A stretch of DNA of 64,000 nt. Origin: Hartmannibacter diazotrophicus. Lineage in GTDB: Bacteria; Pseudomonadota; Alphaproteobacteria; Rhizobiales; Pleomorphomonadaceae. Of the stretch, positions 24,106 to 33,462 are shown piece by piece. The notes under the pieces are model-generated. The model did no database searches and had not been told where the DNA came from. It saw only the letters and a list, made by a program, of their open reading frames with translations. Position 1 is the first letter of the stretch. Each line of letters starts with the position of its first letter. The stretch spans positions 2,416,550 through 2,480,549 of the forward strand of contig NZ_LT960614.1 in the NCBI RefSeq assembly GCF_900231165.1. The letters run 5' to 3'. The translations under genes were made by a program, and so were the position numbers.

Positions 24106-24999
24106 ATGGCGAAGAATATTCTGCACATGCTGACGCCGCTGAAGCACATGAGCCCGTTTGATGTGAACATGGCCGCCGATGCCGGTTTTGACGTGATCGC
24201 GACCTATGCCGGCGTGAACCCGGAAGAGGTTCGCGGACTGGTGCAGGATTCGATCTTCTCGCGCTCGCCGAACGATGCCGCCCGGACCGGCATCTTTTTC
24301 GCCGGCAAGAATGCGATCCAGGCGCTGGACATGATGAAGACGGCGCAGGAGTCCTTCGTGCCGCCCTTCGAGAACAACCTCTTCGCCGACCCGGCCGGCT
24401 CCTTTACGACGGCCGCCGGCATGATGGCCTGTGTCGAAAAGCTCCTGAAGACCAAGTTCGACACGACGATGAAGGGCAAGAAGGTCACGATCTTCGGCGG
24501 CACCGGCGTCGTCGCCTTTTCCGCTGCGGTGATCGCCGCCAACGAGGGCGCTGAGGTCTATCTCGTCGGCTATGACGGAACCAAGCGCGTTTCCGGCATC
24601 GCGGCGGACATGAAGTCCCGCTTCGACGTCGAGGTCTACGCCGCCGACGGTTCGTCCGAGGAAGCCCGCATGGAATCGGCGACCGGCGCCGAAATCATTC
24701 TTTCCGCCGGTCCTGCCGGCCAGCAGATCCTGACCGAGGAGCAGCTCAAGGCCGTTTCCGGCCTTCTCGTCGCGGCCGACGTCAATGCCGTGCCTCCGGC
24801 CGGTCTTGGCGGCGTCGGCGTGCACGACGACGGCGAGCCGCTCGGCTTCGGCAAGGCCCTCGGCCTTGGCGCTCTGGCGATCGGCAACGTGAAGTACCAG
24901 GCGCAGCATCTGCTCTTCAAGCGGATGATCGCGACCGACAAGCCCGTCGCACTCGACTTCCGCGACGCCTTCGAGGAAGCGCGCAAATTCATCGCCTGA
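24106..24999 (+). CDS. mtdB: NAD(P)-dependent methylene-H4MPT dehydrogenase
   Basis: This 297-residue protein oxidises methylene-H4MPT to methenyl-H4MPT in the cytoplasm. It begins 'KNILHMLTPLKHMSPFDVNM', has 'KKVTIFGGTGVVAFSAAV' as nucleotide-binding loop near residue 127, and ends in the family's 'FRDAFEEARKFIA'. A GGGGAAG site precedes the ATG. The 243 bases upstream contain no gene. It starts the run mtdB - ATP-grasp - mch - RimK-like - CitG-like. Confidence 0.95.
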   Translation: MAKNILHMLTPLKHMSPFDVNMAADAGFDVIATYAGVNPEEVRGLVQDSIFSRSPNDAARTGIFFAGKNAIQALDMMKTAQESFVPPFENNLFADPAGSFTTAAGMMACVEKLLKTKFDTTMKGKKVTIFGGTGVVAFSAAVIAANEGAEVYLVGYDGTKRVSGIAADMKSRFDVEVYAADGSSEEARMESATGAEIILSAGPAGQQILTEEQLKAVSGLLVAADVNAVPPAGLGGVGVHDDGEPLGFGKALGLGALAIGNVKYQAQHLLFKRMIATDKPVALDFRDAFEEARKFIA

Positions 25000-25040
25000 G
25001 AAACGGAGAACCGGCCGGGCAGGGCTCAGGGCCATCGGTC

Positions 25041-26153
25041 CTGATTGCCGCCCTGTCCGGCCGGTCTCTCGGGCAGGCCGCAAGGCGCGCCGGCTATCGG
25101 CCGTTGATCGCGGATCTGTTCGCCGACGAGGATACGGTTGAGGTCGCCGCCGGTCTCGCCGTCATGGACGGGGGACTTCGGTGCGGCCTGTCGCGGCGAA
25201 CGCTGATAGGCGCCGTGCGGGACCTCATCGAGGCGGCCCCGGACAAGCCGGTCGGCCTTGTCGCCGGATCGGGGTTCGAGGACCGGCCGCAGCTGCTCGA
25301 AGCGCTCGCGGCATTGATCCCGATCCTCGGCAATGGCACCAAGGTCGTCTCGGCAGTGAAGGACCCGGCGGGTCTGGCGGCACGGTGCCGCGATCTTGGA
25401 ATTCCGCATCCGGAGACCCGGACAGAGCCGGCCCTTTCCGGCGAGTGGCTGTTGAAGAGAAAAGGCGGCTCGGGCGGAAGCCACATACGGGCCTACTCGT
25501 TGGGCGAGTCGGTTCCGGCGGGCCATGTACTCGCGCAGACGTTGCCGGGAACGCCGATGTCGGTGACGGCCATCGGCAACGGACGGGACGCAGCATTGGT
25601 CGGCTTCTGTCGGCAATTTGCGGATCCCGTCGAGGGGCAGCCTTTCCGCTTCGGCGGCCTGTGCGGACCCGTCGACCTGCCGCAGGCGATCGCCGTAGGT
25701 GTCGGCAAGGCAACGAAAGGCCTTGCCGCCGCGTTCGGTCTCAAAGGCTTCTTCAGCATGGATTTCCTGCTGGAGGGTGAAAGCTGGTGGTGCCTGGAGG
25801 TCAATCCGCGTCCGGGCGCATCGCTGGATGTTCTGGATCAGGCGTCCTCGCCGCTCTTTGCAGCGCATGTGGATGCGTGTGTGAACGGACGGCTCCCGGA
25901 TGAGCGCCGGGTTGCTCCTGCGGCGATTCGGTACAGCCGGATTGTCTATGCGGACAAGGAGATCGCAGGAATTCCGGCGCTAGAATGGCCCGAATGGGTC
26001 TCTGACCGGCCGTCTGCGGGCAGTCGAATACCAGCCGGAGCGCCGTTGGCGACCGTGCTGGCCGAAGGAAAAGAACTGGACGATGCGGCGGCGCTGGCGA
26101 TGGCGCGCGCGCAGGAACTCTTGAAGATCATTGGGGAGGTGGAACAATGTTGA
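25041..26153 (+). CDS. ATP-grasp protein of the H4MPT/methylofuran cluster
   Basis: ATP-grasp signs are '[20 protein letters not shown]' and the metal-binding '[20 protein letters not shown]'. An ordinary start would be TTG at 25104, but the frame is open upstream into mtdB and encodes '[20 protein letters not shown]', which I recognise as the N-terminus of this family; only CTG codons (25041, 24996) are available there, so the start is tentative. It likely forms an amide bond, perhaps the tyrosine/tyramine-glutamate ligation (MfnD-like) or another step in furan or pterin cofactor synthesis. Its stop overlaps the mch start. Confidence 0.72.
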   Translation: MIAALSGRSLGQAARRAGYRPLIADLFADEDTVEVAAGLAVMDGGLRCGLSRRTLIGAVRDLIEAAPDKPVGLVAGSGFEDRPQLLEALAALIPILGNGTKVVSAVKDPAGLAARCRDLGIPHPETRTEPALSGEWLLKRKGGSGGSHIRAYSLGESVPAGHVLAQTLPGTPMSVTAIGNGRDAALVGFCRQFADPVEGQPFRFGGLCGPVDLPQAIAVGVGKATKGLAAAFGLKGFFSMDFLLEGESWWCLEVNPRPGASLDVLDQASSPLFAAHVDACVNGRLPDERRVAPAAIRYSRIVYADKEIAGIPALEWPEWVSDRPSAGSRIPAGAPLATVLAEGKELDDAAALAMARAQELLKIIGEVEQC

Positions 26154-27124
26154 CCCGCAACAAGGGCAAGCCAAGCGTCGGACGAATGGCACAGCCATTG
26201 GTCGATGCCTTGATCGAATCGGCGGACGAACTCCGGATCAGCGTGGCGGACGGCCCGCTTGGCTGCCGGCTCGTCGACGCCGGCGCGAAGACGCTTGGAT
26301 CGATCGAGGCGGGACGCCTCCTGACCGAAATCTGCCTCGGTGGCCTTGGCAGGGTCTCGATCGTGCCGAGCGCTGCGACGCCAATGTGGCCCTACGCCAT
26401 CCAGGTCGGCTCGCTCGATCCGGTCGTTGCCTGTCTCGGCAGCCAGTACGCGGGCTGGAGCTTGGCCGGCGGCGAAGGGGACGGCGGCTGGTTCGCGCTC
26501 GGCTCGGGCCCTGCACGCGCGACCTACGCCAAGGAAGACCTCTACTCCGACATCGCCTATTCCGATGATGCAGACACTGGCGTGCTCGTGCTGGAGACGG
26601 ACGCGCCGCCGCCGGAAAGCGTTGTCAAGCAGGTCGCAGAGGCAACCGGCTGCCGGCCGGGCGCTCTCACCTTTATCTACGCACCGACCCAGAGCCTTGC
26701 CGGCGCCACCCAGGTGGTCGGCCGCGTGCTCGAAGTGGCGCTGCACAAGGTGCACACGCTGCACTTCCCGCTGGAACGGGTGATCGACGGCATGGGCATT
26801 GCTCCGCTCAGCCCTCCGCATCCCGACTTCGTTCAGGCCATGGGCCGCACCAACGACGCCATCATCTATGGCGGCCGCGTGCATCTCTACGTCACCGGCC
26901 CGGCTGACGACGCTCGCGATCTTGCCGAGAAGCTTCCCTCCAAGGGCTCGCGTGACTACGGTTCGCCGTTCGCCGAGGTCTTCTCGCGCTTCAAGGGTGA
27001 CTTCTACGCGATCGACCCCATGCTGTTCTCGCCGGCCGAAGTGGTGGTGACGGCGGTCGAAAGCGGAAAGAGTTTCCGGGCCGGCGCGATCAACACCGAT
27101 CTTGTCGATGCGTCCTTCGGCTGA
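26147..27124 (+). CDS. mch: Methenyl-H4MPT cyclohydrolase
   Basis: This 325-residue protein hydrolyses methenyl-H4MPT to formyl-H4MPT, the substrate of Fhc. Family segments: '[20 protein letters not shown]', '[14 protein letters not shown]', '[20 protein letters not shown]' and '[20 protein letters not shown]'. The ATG at 26147 overlaps the ATP-grasp stop by seven bases. Length matches bacterial Mch. Confidence 0.96.
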   Translation: MLTRNKGKPSVGRMAQPLVDALIESADELRISVADGPLGCRLVDAGAKTLGSIEAGRLLTEICLGGLGRVSIVPSAATPMWPYAIQVGSLDPVVACLGSQYAGWSLAGGEGDGGWFALGSGPARATYAKEDLYSDIAYSDDADTGVLVLETDAPPPESVVKQVAEATGCRPGALTFIYAPTQSLAGATQVVGRVLEVALHKVHTLHFPLERVIDGMGIAPLSPPHPDFVQAMGRTNDAIIYGGRVHLYVTGPADDARDLAEKLPSKGSRDYGSPFAEVFSRFKGDFYAIDPMLFSPAEVVVTAVESGKSFRAGAINTDLVDASFG

Positions 27125-27154
27125 GTTCGGCCGTATCCGCGAAAGGAATGTCCG

Positions 27155-28087
27155 TTGAGCCTTGGCCATAACGGCGTTGTGCTCTTCACCGATTCTCGCG
27201 ACTGGCACCTGCGCCGCCTGCGCAGGGCCTTCGCCGCGCACGGGATTGAACCGGTCGTCGTGACGCTGCGCGAGGTCGCCTTCGACCTCGATCACGCCGA
27301 ACCGATCCGGATTCGCGGTTTCGAAGGAGGTCTGCCGCGCGCCGTCTTGGTACGGGGCATTGCCGCCGGCTCGTTCGAGGCCATCACCTTGCGCCTCGGC
27401 ATCCTGCATGCGCTGGAGGCCGTCGGCGTGACGGTCTGGAACTCGGCGCGCGCCATCGAGCGCTGCGTCGACAAGTCGACCGCGAGCCTCATTCTGGCGC
27501 GCAAGGGCATCCGCACGCCCTCCACATTCGTGAGCGAAAGCCGCGAGGCCGCCATGGCCCGCCTTGAGGCCGAAGGCGCGCCCATGGTGCTGAAACCGCT
27601 CTTCGGCTCGCAGGGAAAGGGCATTCGCCTTCTGACGGCCGGAGAGGAATTCCCCTCGGTCGAGGAGGTCGGCGGCGTCTACTACCTGCAGCGCTACATA
27701 CGTCCCCGCGATGGCCTTTATCGCGACTACCGCCTCTTTGTTTCCGGTGGCCGGCTGGTCGACGCCATGTGCCGCGAGAGCGAATCCTGGATCACCAACG
27801 TTCACCAGGGCGGCCGTCCGTGCCCTTGGGATCCGCCGCTTGAGGTCAAAGCCATGGCCGTCGCCGCGGTCGAAGCCATCGGCGCTCGATTCGCTGGTGT
27901 CGACATGATCGAGGATGATGAGGGCGGCTTCCAGGTTCTGGAGGTCAACAGCATGCCCGCGTGGAAGGGGCTCAGCGCCGTCGCGAGGGTCGACGTCGCC
28001 GAAGCGCTCGTCTCCGATTTTCTTGACGAGGCCGGTCTTGGAAGGCGGTCGGACGAGCCCGGACTGGCGCTTGCGGGGCAGTCGTGA
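27155..28087 (+). CDS. RimK-family ATP-grasp glutamate ligase of the H4MPT cluster
   Basis: A TTG start at 27155 follows AAAGGAA at 27142-27148; the ATG at 27149 is in another frame and stops after seven codons. The 310-residue product has a RimK-type ATP-grasp: 'RAIERCVDKSTASLILARKG', 'PMVLKPLFGSQGKGIRLLT', 'YRLFVSGGRLVDAMCRES' and 'QVLEVNSMPAWKGL'. Such ligases add alpha- or gamma-linked glutamates; here H4MPT (MptN-like) or methylofuran polyglutamylation are the likely uses. It overlaps the next gene (GTGA). Confidence 0.82.
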   Translation: MSLGHNGVVLFTDSRDWHLRRLRRAFAAHGIEPVVVTLREVAFDLDHAEPIRIRGFEGGLPRAVLVRGIAAGSFEAITLRLGILHALEAVGVTVWNSARAIERCVDKSTASLILARKGIRTPSTFVSESREAAMARLEAEGAPMVLKPLFGSQGKGIRLLTAGEEFPSVEEVGGVYYLQRYIRPRDGLYRDYRLFVSGGRLVDAMCRESESWITNVHQGGRPCPWDPPLEVKAMAVAAVEAIGARFAGVDMIEDDEGGFQVLEVNSMPAWKGLSAVARVDVAEALVSDFLDEAGLGRRSDEPGLALAGQS

Positions 28088-28962
28088 CGCGTAAGACTGA
28101 GGATCGCGAATCGGTGCGCGGCGGTGACGTGAACGAAACGCTTGCCGACGCCTTCCGGCAGTCCTGCCTGGCCGAGCTTCGGGCTCCCAAGGCCGGCAAT
28201 GTCCATATTTTCGCCGACGGCCACCGGATGACCGTCGCCGATTTCGAGAAGAGTGCCTCGGTCGCTGCACCGCATATGGCGCGAATCGGCGCGACCGTCG
28301 GCCAGCGCGTCCTCGGCGCCATGCGCGCGACGATGTCCGCGGTTGGCTCCAACACCAACCTCGGAATTCTCCTGCTGTCCGCCCCACTCATGGTTGCCAG
28401 TGAAAAGGGCGGAACCCTGCGCCAGAGCCTGTCGGCGGTCCTTGGCGCGCTCACGCTCAAGGACGCCGAAGACGTCTTTGCCGCGATCCGTCTGGCCAGT
28501 CCCGGAGGACTCGGCAGGGTCGACGATCAGGATGTCGCGGCTCCGCCCAGCGTCGATCTTCGCGAAGCGATGCGGAGCGCCGCCGAGCGGGATCGCATTG
28601 CGCGACAATACGTCACTGATTTCGCCGACATTTTCAACATCGGCCTGCCCATTTTGCAGTCATCCGTGAAGGCCGGTCTCAATGAGGCAGACTGCGTCAC
28701 GAAGACCTATTTCGGCTATGCCGCGACCTTCCCGGATACCCATGTCCAGCGCAAGCATGGCGAGGCTATCGCGTTGGAAATCATGAAGGAATTTCAGATG
28801 TTTGATCTGCGGAATCCGAGCGCGGACCACGGCCGGATTCTGGCGTTCGATCGCGCGCTGAAGGACCGCAACATCAATCCGGGAACCAGTGCGGATCTCA
28901 CGGTGGCGACGGTCCTCGCCGAACGCCTTGATCGAATTCGCGCAAATTCCGCTCGCGGGTGA
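28084..28962 (+). CDS. CitG/MdcB-family triphosphoribosyl-dephospho-CoA synthase-like protein
   Basis: A GTG start at 28084 overlaps the RimK-like stop. The 292-residue protein is helical and has CitG family marks: 'ELRAPKAGNVHIFADGHRM', 'GQRVLGAMRATMSAVGSNTN' and 'LGILLLSAPLMVASEKGGTL', plus 'YFGYAATFPDTHVQRKHGEA'. True CitG makes an alpha-linked phosphoribosyl adduct of dephospho-CoA for citrate lyase; no citrate or malonate lyase gene is near. Homologues are regularly found in H4MPT clusters. A ribosyl-transfer step in H4MPT synthesis is a reasonable guess, not demonstrated. Confidence 0.82.
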   Translation: MTRKTEDRESVRGGDVNETLADAFRQSCLAELRAPKAGNVHIFADGHRMTVADFEKSASVAAPHMARIGATVGQRVLGAMRATMSAVGSNTNLGILLLSAPLMVASEKGGTLRQSLSAVLGALTLKDAEDVFAAIRLASPGGLGRVDDQDVAAPPSVDLREAMRSAAERDRIARQYVTDFADIFNIGLPILQSSVKAGLNEADCVTKTYFGYAATFPDTHVQRKHGEAIALEIMKEFQMFDLRNPSADHGRILAFDRALKDRNINPGTSADLTVATVLAERLDRIRANSARG

Positions 28963-29132
28963 CTTGCCGCTGGGCACTCGCCGCATTAGGCTGCGCACCG
29001 CCTGGGATCACCCGCGTCCGGGAAACCGGTCTGGCTAATGCTGGATGCAGATAACACAAGGCCGACGGGGGGACGACGTGCCAAAGGCTGGTGCGTCGCA
29101 AAGGTTAACTTGTTCCTAAGGGAGATTTACCA

Positions 29133-29639
29133 ATGGCAAAGATTAACAAGGTCATGCTCGGCGAGTCGCTCGTCGGTGATGGCAACGAAGTCGCTCACAT
29201 CGACCTCATCATCGGCCCGCGCAACAGCGCCGCGGAAGTTGCGTTCTGCAACAGCCTGACCAACAACAAGGATGGCTTCACGTCGCTTCTGGCCGTGATC
29301 GCCCCGAACATGCCTTGTAAGCCGAACACCGTGATGTTCAACAAGGTCACCATCAAGGGCGCCAAGCAGGCCGTCCAGATGTTCGGCCCGGCGCAGCACG
29401 GCGTTGCCATGGCTGTTCAGGATTGCGTTGCCGAAGGCACCATTCCGATGGACGAAGCCGACGACCTGTACATCTGCGTTGGCGTCTTCATTCACTGGGA
29501 AGCCGAAGACGACGCGAAGATCCAGGAATACAACTACAAGGCCACCAAGGAAGCCATCGAGCGCGCCGTTGCTGGCCTGCCGACCGCTGCCACGGCGACC
29601 GAGCAGCGCAAGACCGTCAAGCATCCCTTCAGCGCTTAG
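29133..29639 (+). CDS. fae: Formaldehyde-activating enzyme
   Basis: This 168-residue protein condenses formaldehyde with H4MPT to methylene-H4MPT and protects the cell from formaldehyde. The sequence is strongly conserved: '[20 protein letters not shown]' (His22 equivalent to the proposed catalytic histidine), '[19 protein letters not shown]' and '[15 protein letters not shown]'. A GGGAGA site lies at 29120-29125. A strong terminator follows, consistent with a highly expressed single gene; the 170 bases upstream hold its promoter. Confidence 0.97.
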   Translation: MAKINKVMLGESLVGDGNEVAHIDLIIGPRNSAAEVAFCNSLTNNKDGFTSLLAVIAPNMPCKPNTVMFNKVTIKGAKQAVQMFGPAQHGVAMAVQDCVAEGTIPMDEADDLYICVGVFIHWEAEDDAKIQEYNYKATKEAIERAVAGLPTAATATEQRKTVKHPFSA

Positions 29640-29848
29640 ATACGAGACAACCCTGGGCAGGCAAATGCCCCGGCGATGCCGCAGTCACTGATCCAGCGGT
29701 TGTTTGCGAAGTTCTTCGGTAGCTGAGCGTTTTCCCTGGTCGACCGTTTCGTGTTGTACATGATGACAAATGGCGAGGAACTGAAGGACTTCGCCGAGAC
29801 GGGTTGTGACGGGCCTGTTTCGCGAATCTGATAAGGCTTAGAAATCCG

Positions 29849-29881
29849 GACCGGGGCGGCAGTGCTGCCCCGGTCTTTTTT
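29849..29881 (+). terminator. Intrinsic terminator after fae
   Basis: A 12-bp stem (29849-29860 with 29864-29875, one G-U pair) closes a three-base loop and is followed by six T residues at 29876-29881. The rest of the fae 3' region (29,640-29,848) has no gene I can support. Confidence 0.92.
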
Positions 29882-29929
29882 CGCCCGGAGGGTCGGTCTC
29901 CGTTTCACCCGGGATGACGGGCGCCGCTT

Positions 29930-30616
29930 TCAAAGATCCTGAAGGTCCTGCCGCGAAAGAGCGCCGGAATGAAGCGCCGTGGCGACAAGGACGCCTTCGA
30001 TGCCGATCTTTGCGAGTGCGGAAAGGTCCGAAGGGTGGCGCACACCGCCAGCGGCCCATATCCGGCTGTCCGGAGCACGCTGGGCAATGGCTGACAGACG
30101 CTCAAGGTCCGGGCCGGCCTGACTGCCGACGCGGCCAAGCGTCATCACGATCACGTCGCCTGGCCAGCGCGCGCTGTCCTCCAGCATCGCGGGCGGGCCC
30201 ATGAACGCATCGCCCCGAAAATCGAGGGAGAGCAGGGCGCTGTCGCGAAGCGGTGCGAGGTCGACGGCATCCGACATCGATTCGGAGGCGATGATCTTGC
30301 GGGCATTGGGAAGGACCGGACCGCCGAGAACCTCGTCCGCCGTGCCGATTCCGCTGTCGACCCAGAAGGTCAGGTCGCCGAACCGGTTCGCGAGCGATTC
30401 GACCAGGGCATGAGCGGGTCGATGGCGTTCAATGCCGTCGAGGTCGGCGATGTAGAAGGTGTCGAAGGGATGCAGCGCGAGGAAGCCATTGACGATGGCA
30501 GTCGGATCGGGGCTGTCGGCCAGGGGCGTCTCGATCGGCGCATAGGTGGCGCGGTCACCCAGGCGGGCACGGACGACAAGTCCGGATCGGATGTCGAGAA
30601 CGGGGATGACTTTCAC
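29930..30616 (-). CDS. HisA/HisF-related TIM-barrel protein of the H4MPT cluster
   Basis: This 228-residue (beta-alpha)8 barrel is similar to HisA: 'MKVIPVLDIRSGLVVRARLG', 'FDTFYIADLDGIERHR' and the C-terminal 'IWAAGGVRHPSDLSALAKIG'. Histidine genes are absent here; HisA-like paralogues recur in bacterial and archaeal H4MPT clusters and may rearrange a ribosyl intermediate. It is divergent from the mfnF-like gene across 181 bases. Confidence 0.8.
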   Translation of the reverse strand: MKVIPVLDIRSGLVVRARLGDRATYAPIETPLADSPDPTAIVNGFLALHPFDTFYIADLDGIERHRPAHALVESLANRFGDLTFWVDSGIGTADEVLGGPVLPNARKIIASESMSDAVDLAPLRDSALLSLDFRGDAFMGPPAMLEDSARWPGDVIVMTLGRVGSQAGPDLERLSAIAQRAPDSRIWAAGGVRHPSDLSALAKIGIEGVLVATALHSGALSRQDLQDL

Positions 30617-30797
30617 TCAGCAGCCTTTCCGGATGTCGCTTCAGGGCTTTGTCAGCAAATGCGGGCGGCAGCATAGGATGGTGGAGAGGCTTTGACAGCC
30701 GCGATCGACAGTATCCTCCGCAATGGTGGGCCGCGCTGAAAAGGCGACGCGTCGAAACGGGCCTGAAAGGTCCGGCAAAGCAGATCGGATAGGGACC

Positions 30798-31823
30798 ATG
30801 GGCAAGACAGTCATCGGTTGGGACATTGGCGGCGCTCATCTCAAGGCGACCCGGGTCGAGGATGGCAGCGTGACGGATGTTCGCCAGACGCAATTGCCGC
30901 TCTGGCTGGGCATGAAGCATCTGAGGAAGGCGTTCCGCGAGCTGAATGACGCCATCGGATCCGCCGAGCGCCATGCCGTGACGATGACGGGCGAACTTGT
31001 CGATCTTTTCTCAAGCCGCCGCGAGGGCGTCGACGCGCTGGTGACCGAGGCCCGGCGAAGCCTGACGGGCGACGTCGCGATCTATGCCGGCCGTGCCGGC
31101 TTCTGCCGGCCTGAGGATGCGGCCCTTCACCATGACGACATCGCCTCGGCCAACTGGCACGCGACGGCGAATTTTCTTGCCCGGACGGTGGGGGAGGCGA
31201 TCCTCGTCGACATGGGCAGCACCACCACCGACATCATCCCCCTGACCGGGGGAAAGGTTGCCTCCAGGGGCTACACCGATGCGGAGCGTCTGACGACGGG
31301 AGAGCTCCTCTACACAGGGGCTGTCCGCACGCCTCTGATGGCCCTGGCAGACAAAATTCCCTTCAAGGGACACTGGTGCGGCGTGACGGCCGAGTATTTC
31401 GCCACCATGGCCGACGTGAACCGGCTTCTCGGACGGCTCGACGAGAGCGCCGACCTCTATCCGCCTGCCGACGGTAAGGGCAAGTCGAACGCCGAGAGCA
31501 TTGTTCGTCTCGCCCGTATGGTCGGCTCCGACATGACCGATGCGACGGAGGAGCAATGGACACGGCTCGCCGCCGCCTTTGCGGAACGCCAGATGCGCAT
31601 CGTCCAGGATGCTTTCGAACTTGCCGCTGGAGCCGCTGAAATCGAGCCTTCGGCGACGATCATCGCGGCGGGGGCTGGGCGCGGCAGCATCGGTGAACTG
31701 GCGCGAAGGGCAGGGCGGCCGGTCCGGGACATCGCGGAACTCTTTCCCGCCGCCACCGATGCGATCCAGCGACTCGCCGCTGCCTGCGCACCGGCGAGCG
31801 CGGTTGCGCTGATCAGCGAATGA
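30798..31823 (+). CDS. MfnF-like H4MPT-linked C1 transfer pathway protein (ASKHA fold)
   Basis: The ATG at 30798 is chosen for its AGGGA site; the frame is open upstream. The 341-residue product belongs to the hydantoinase/ASKHA-like family labelled 'probable H4MPT-linked C1 transfer pathway protein': 'VIGWDIGGAHLKATRVEDG' (first phosphate loop) and 'ILVDMGSTTTDIIPLTGGKV' (second loop). The archaeal member MfnF couples the furan-amine phosphate with gamma-glutamyltyramine. Together with MfnB- and MfnE-like genes it points to furan cofactor synthesis. Confidence 0.85.
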   Translation: MGKTVIGWDIGGAHLKATRVEDGSVTDVRQTQLPLWLGMKHLRKAFRELNDAIGSAERHAVTMTGELVDLFSSRREGVDALVTEARRSLTGDVAIYAGRAGFCRPEDAALHHDDIASANWHATANFLARTVGEAILVDMGSTTTDIIPLTGGKVASRGYTDAERLTTGELLYTGAVRTPLMALADKIPFKGHWCGVTAEYFATMADVNRLLGRLDESADLYPPADGKGKSNAESIVRLARMVGSDMTDATEEQWTRLAAAFAERQMRIVQDAFELAAGAAEIEPSATIIAAGAGRGSIGELARRAGRPVRDIAELFPAATDAIQRLAAACAPASAVALISE

Positions 31824-32525
31824 CTGCCGCAAGAAGGTCTGAAGATACCAGACAGCAACCATATTCAGTGCTGCTGCGAAAATTTTGTGACGATTTCGCA
31901 ACAGTGCAGAAGAACTCCAAGCATTCAAGGCACGCCGAACACATTTGCCCCTATTCAGCCACAAACAAAAATGAATGTCTGCATCACGAAAGACAGCATG
32001 GACTTGCGGCGGGTTGGGCTGTGTCGAAGCCGGAAGAACATGTGGCAGGGGCGAGATAGCTTCATAGATGACTTTAAGGAGCCTCCGTAACGCATTAATC
32101 TATGCGTTAAATTTTGAGGCTATGAAGAACCGTACAACAGAGCGTTTCGTGTCGGGCCACCTCGTGACCGGTCCCGTTTTCGCGGGTCGAAATGTATGGC
32201 CGGGCAAGATGACGGAAAGCATTGGAGATGGTCGTAGTCCCGCCGAAATGGGGGACTAGAAGTCCTGCCGTGAAAGGTTGGCGCACGGTCCTTGGGATTT
32301 TCACCAAGGTTGATCCTGGACCTGGGAGCGCGAAACACGGCATGAACTTCGGCGCGCGATGAGACAAGGGTAACGACAGGGCGTTTGCTTCAATCACTGC
32401 AAATGGTCTGTCCTGTTCGCCAAGAGCGGATGTCGAGGAACTGTCTGGCAGCTATTCGAACGAGCGCGGTAACGCCCTTCGAATATTTTCGCCACTTTGG
32501 ACTGTGATGAAGGAACGATCCTGCT
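31824..32525. other. 702-base non-coding stretch between mfnF-like gene and exoR
   Basis: No convincing gene is seen on either strand; open frames are short, lack ribosome sites and have unusual composition. The first 300 bases are clearly more AT-rich than neighbours. It contains a nested palindrome (32060-32127), a hairpin at 32235-32258 and a smaller one at 32290-32309. It probably carries the exoR promoter and possibly a structured RNA. Confidence 0.5.
32060..32127. repeat. Three-tier nested palindrome upstream of exoR
   Basis: The pairs are CTTCATAG (32060-32067) with CTATGAAG (32120-32127), GCCTC (32081-32085) with GAGGC (32116-32120), and TAACGCAT (32088-32095) with ATGCGTTA (32102-32109) around a six-base loop. 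The innermost arm is perfect over 8 bp. The outer pair shares its last C with the middle arm. It could fold as RNA or act as a protein-binding site. Confidence 0.6.
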
Positions 32526-33416
32526 ATGTTAAGAGCAGAGTATGAAGTTGCAGGGGCTGGGATTATGCGGGCAACGGGGCGTGTTGCGCTGCTGGTTGCT
32601 GCCACGATTTGTGGTGTATCGACTGCATGTGCTTTTGACGTGAAGTCGACAGTTGCCAATGTGAATCTGCCGGATCTCAAGAGCGAGGCGCGGATCGATC
32701 AGGCGTTCCGCGACGGAACGCGCGCCTATTTCTCCGGCGACAAGCAGGCGGCGGTGGACGGCCTCAAGTTTGCGGCCGAATACGGCCACCCTGCGGCCCA
32801 GTGGAAGCTCGGACGCATGTACGCCGAAGGCGACGGCGTCACGGAAAACGACCTTCAGGCCTTCGATTACTTCAATCAGATCGTCGCGGCTCACGCCGAC
32901 GACTCGCCGACATCACCGCAGGCGCCTTATGTCGCCAATGCCTTCGTCGAGATCGGCAACTACTACCGACACGGCATTCCGAATTCGACGATCCAGCAGA
33001 ATGGCCGCCGCGCTCGCGAGATCATGACCTATGCGGCGTCCTATTTCGGTGACGCCGATGCCCAGGTTGAACTGGCCAACATGTATCTCGCCGGCGAGGG
33101 TGGCGACCGCGATCCGCGTCAGGCGGCGCGCTGGCTGATGCTTGCGGCCAAGAAGGGGCAGGTCGATGCACAGGCCAAGCTGGGTCAGCTTTTGCTGTCT
33201 GGCGACGGACTGCCGGCGAGCCCGATCCATGGGCTGATGTGGCTGACCGTGGCGCTGAAGCGCGCTCAGACACTTGGCTATGACGTCTCGAAGATTCGCG
33301 AGATGCAGGAGAATGCCTTCTCCTTCGCGAACGAGACGGTGCGTCGTGCCGCGATCAGCCTCGCCAATTCCTGGCTGACGGAAAACAAGACCGTCGTTGC
33401 CGCCGCGGATCACTGA
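32526..33416 (+). CDS. exoR: ExoR family Sel1-repeat periplasmic regulator
   Basis: This 296-residue protein resembles rhizobial ExoR, beginning 'MLRAEYEVAGAGIMRATGRV' and continuing with a signal peptide ending 'CGVSTACAFDVKS'. Sel1-like repeats follow: 'AAEYGHPAAQWKLGRMYAEG', 'NYYRHGIPNSTIQQNGRRA' and 'ADAQVELANMYLAGEGGDR'. In Rhizobium and Agrobacterium, ExoR holds the ChvG(ExoS)/ChvI system inactive in the periplasm, controlling exopolysaccharide, motility and acid response. ChvG/ChvI are not in this window. The start could also be the methionine at codon 14. Confidence 0.85.
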   Translation: MLRAEYEVAGAGIMRATGRVALLVAATICGVSTACAFDVKSTVANVNLPDLKSEARIDQAFRDGTRAYFSGDKQAAVDGLKFAAEYGHPAAQWKLGRMYAEGDGVTENDLQAFDYFNQIVAAHADDSPTSPQAPYVANAFVEIGNYYRHGIPNSTIQQNGRRAREIMTYAASYFGDADAQVELANMYLAGEGGDRDPRQAARWLMLAAKKGQVDAQAKLGQLLLSGDGLPASPIHGLMWLTVALKRAQTLGYDVSKIREMQENAFSFANETVRRAAISLANSWLTENKTVVAAADH

Positions 33417-33462
33417 TCTGCGTCTTTGATGCCGTGACCTGCTTGCCGGAGACGGTTGACCG

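Noticed and set aside
25946-28387. An 813-codon minus-strand open frame opposite mch and the RimK-like gene
   Set aside because: It is antisense to recognised genes, with no domain or ribosome site.
32107-32680. Two short minus-strand open frames upstream of exoR
   Set aside because: They lack ribosome sites and coding-like composition; one overlaps the exoR signal peptide region.
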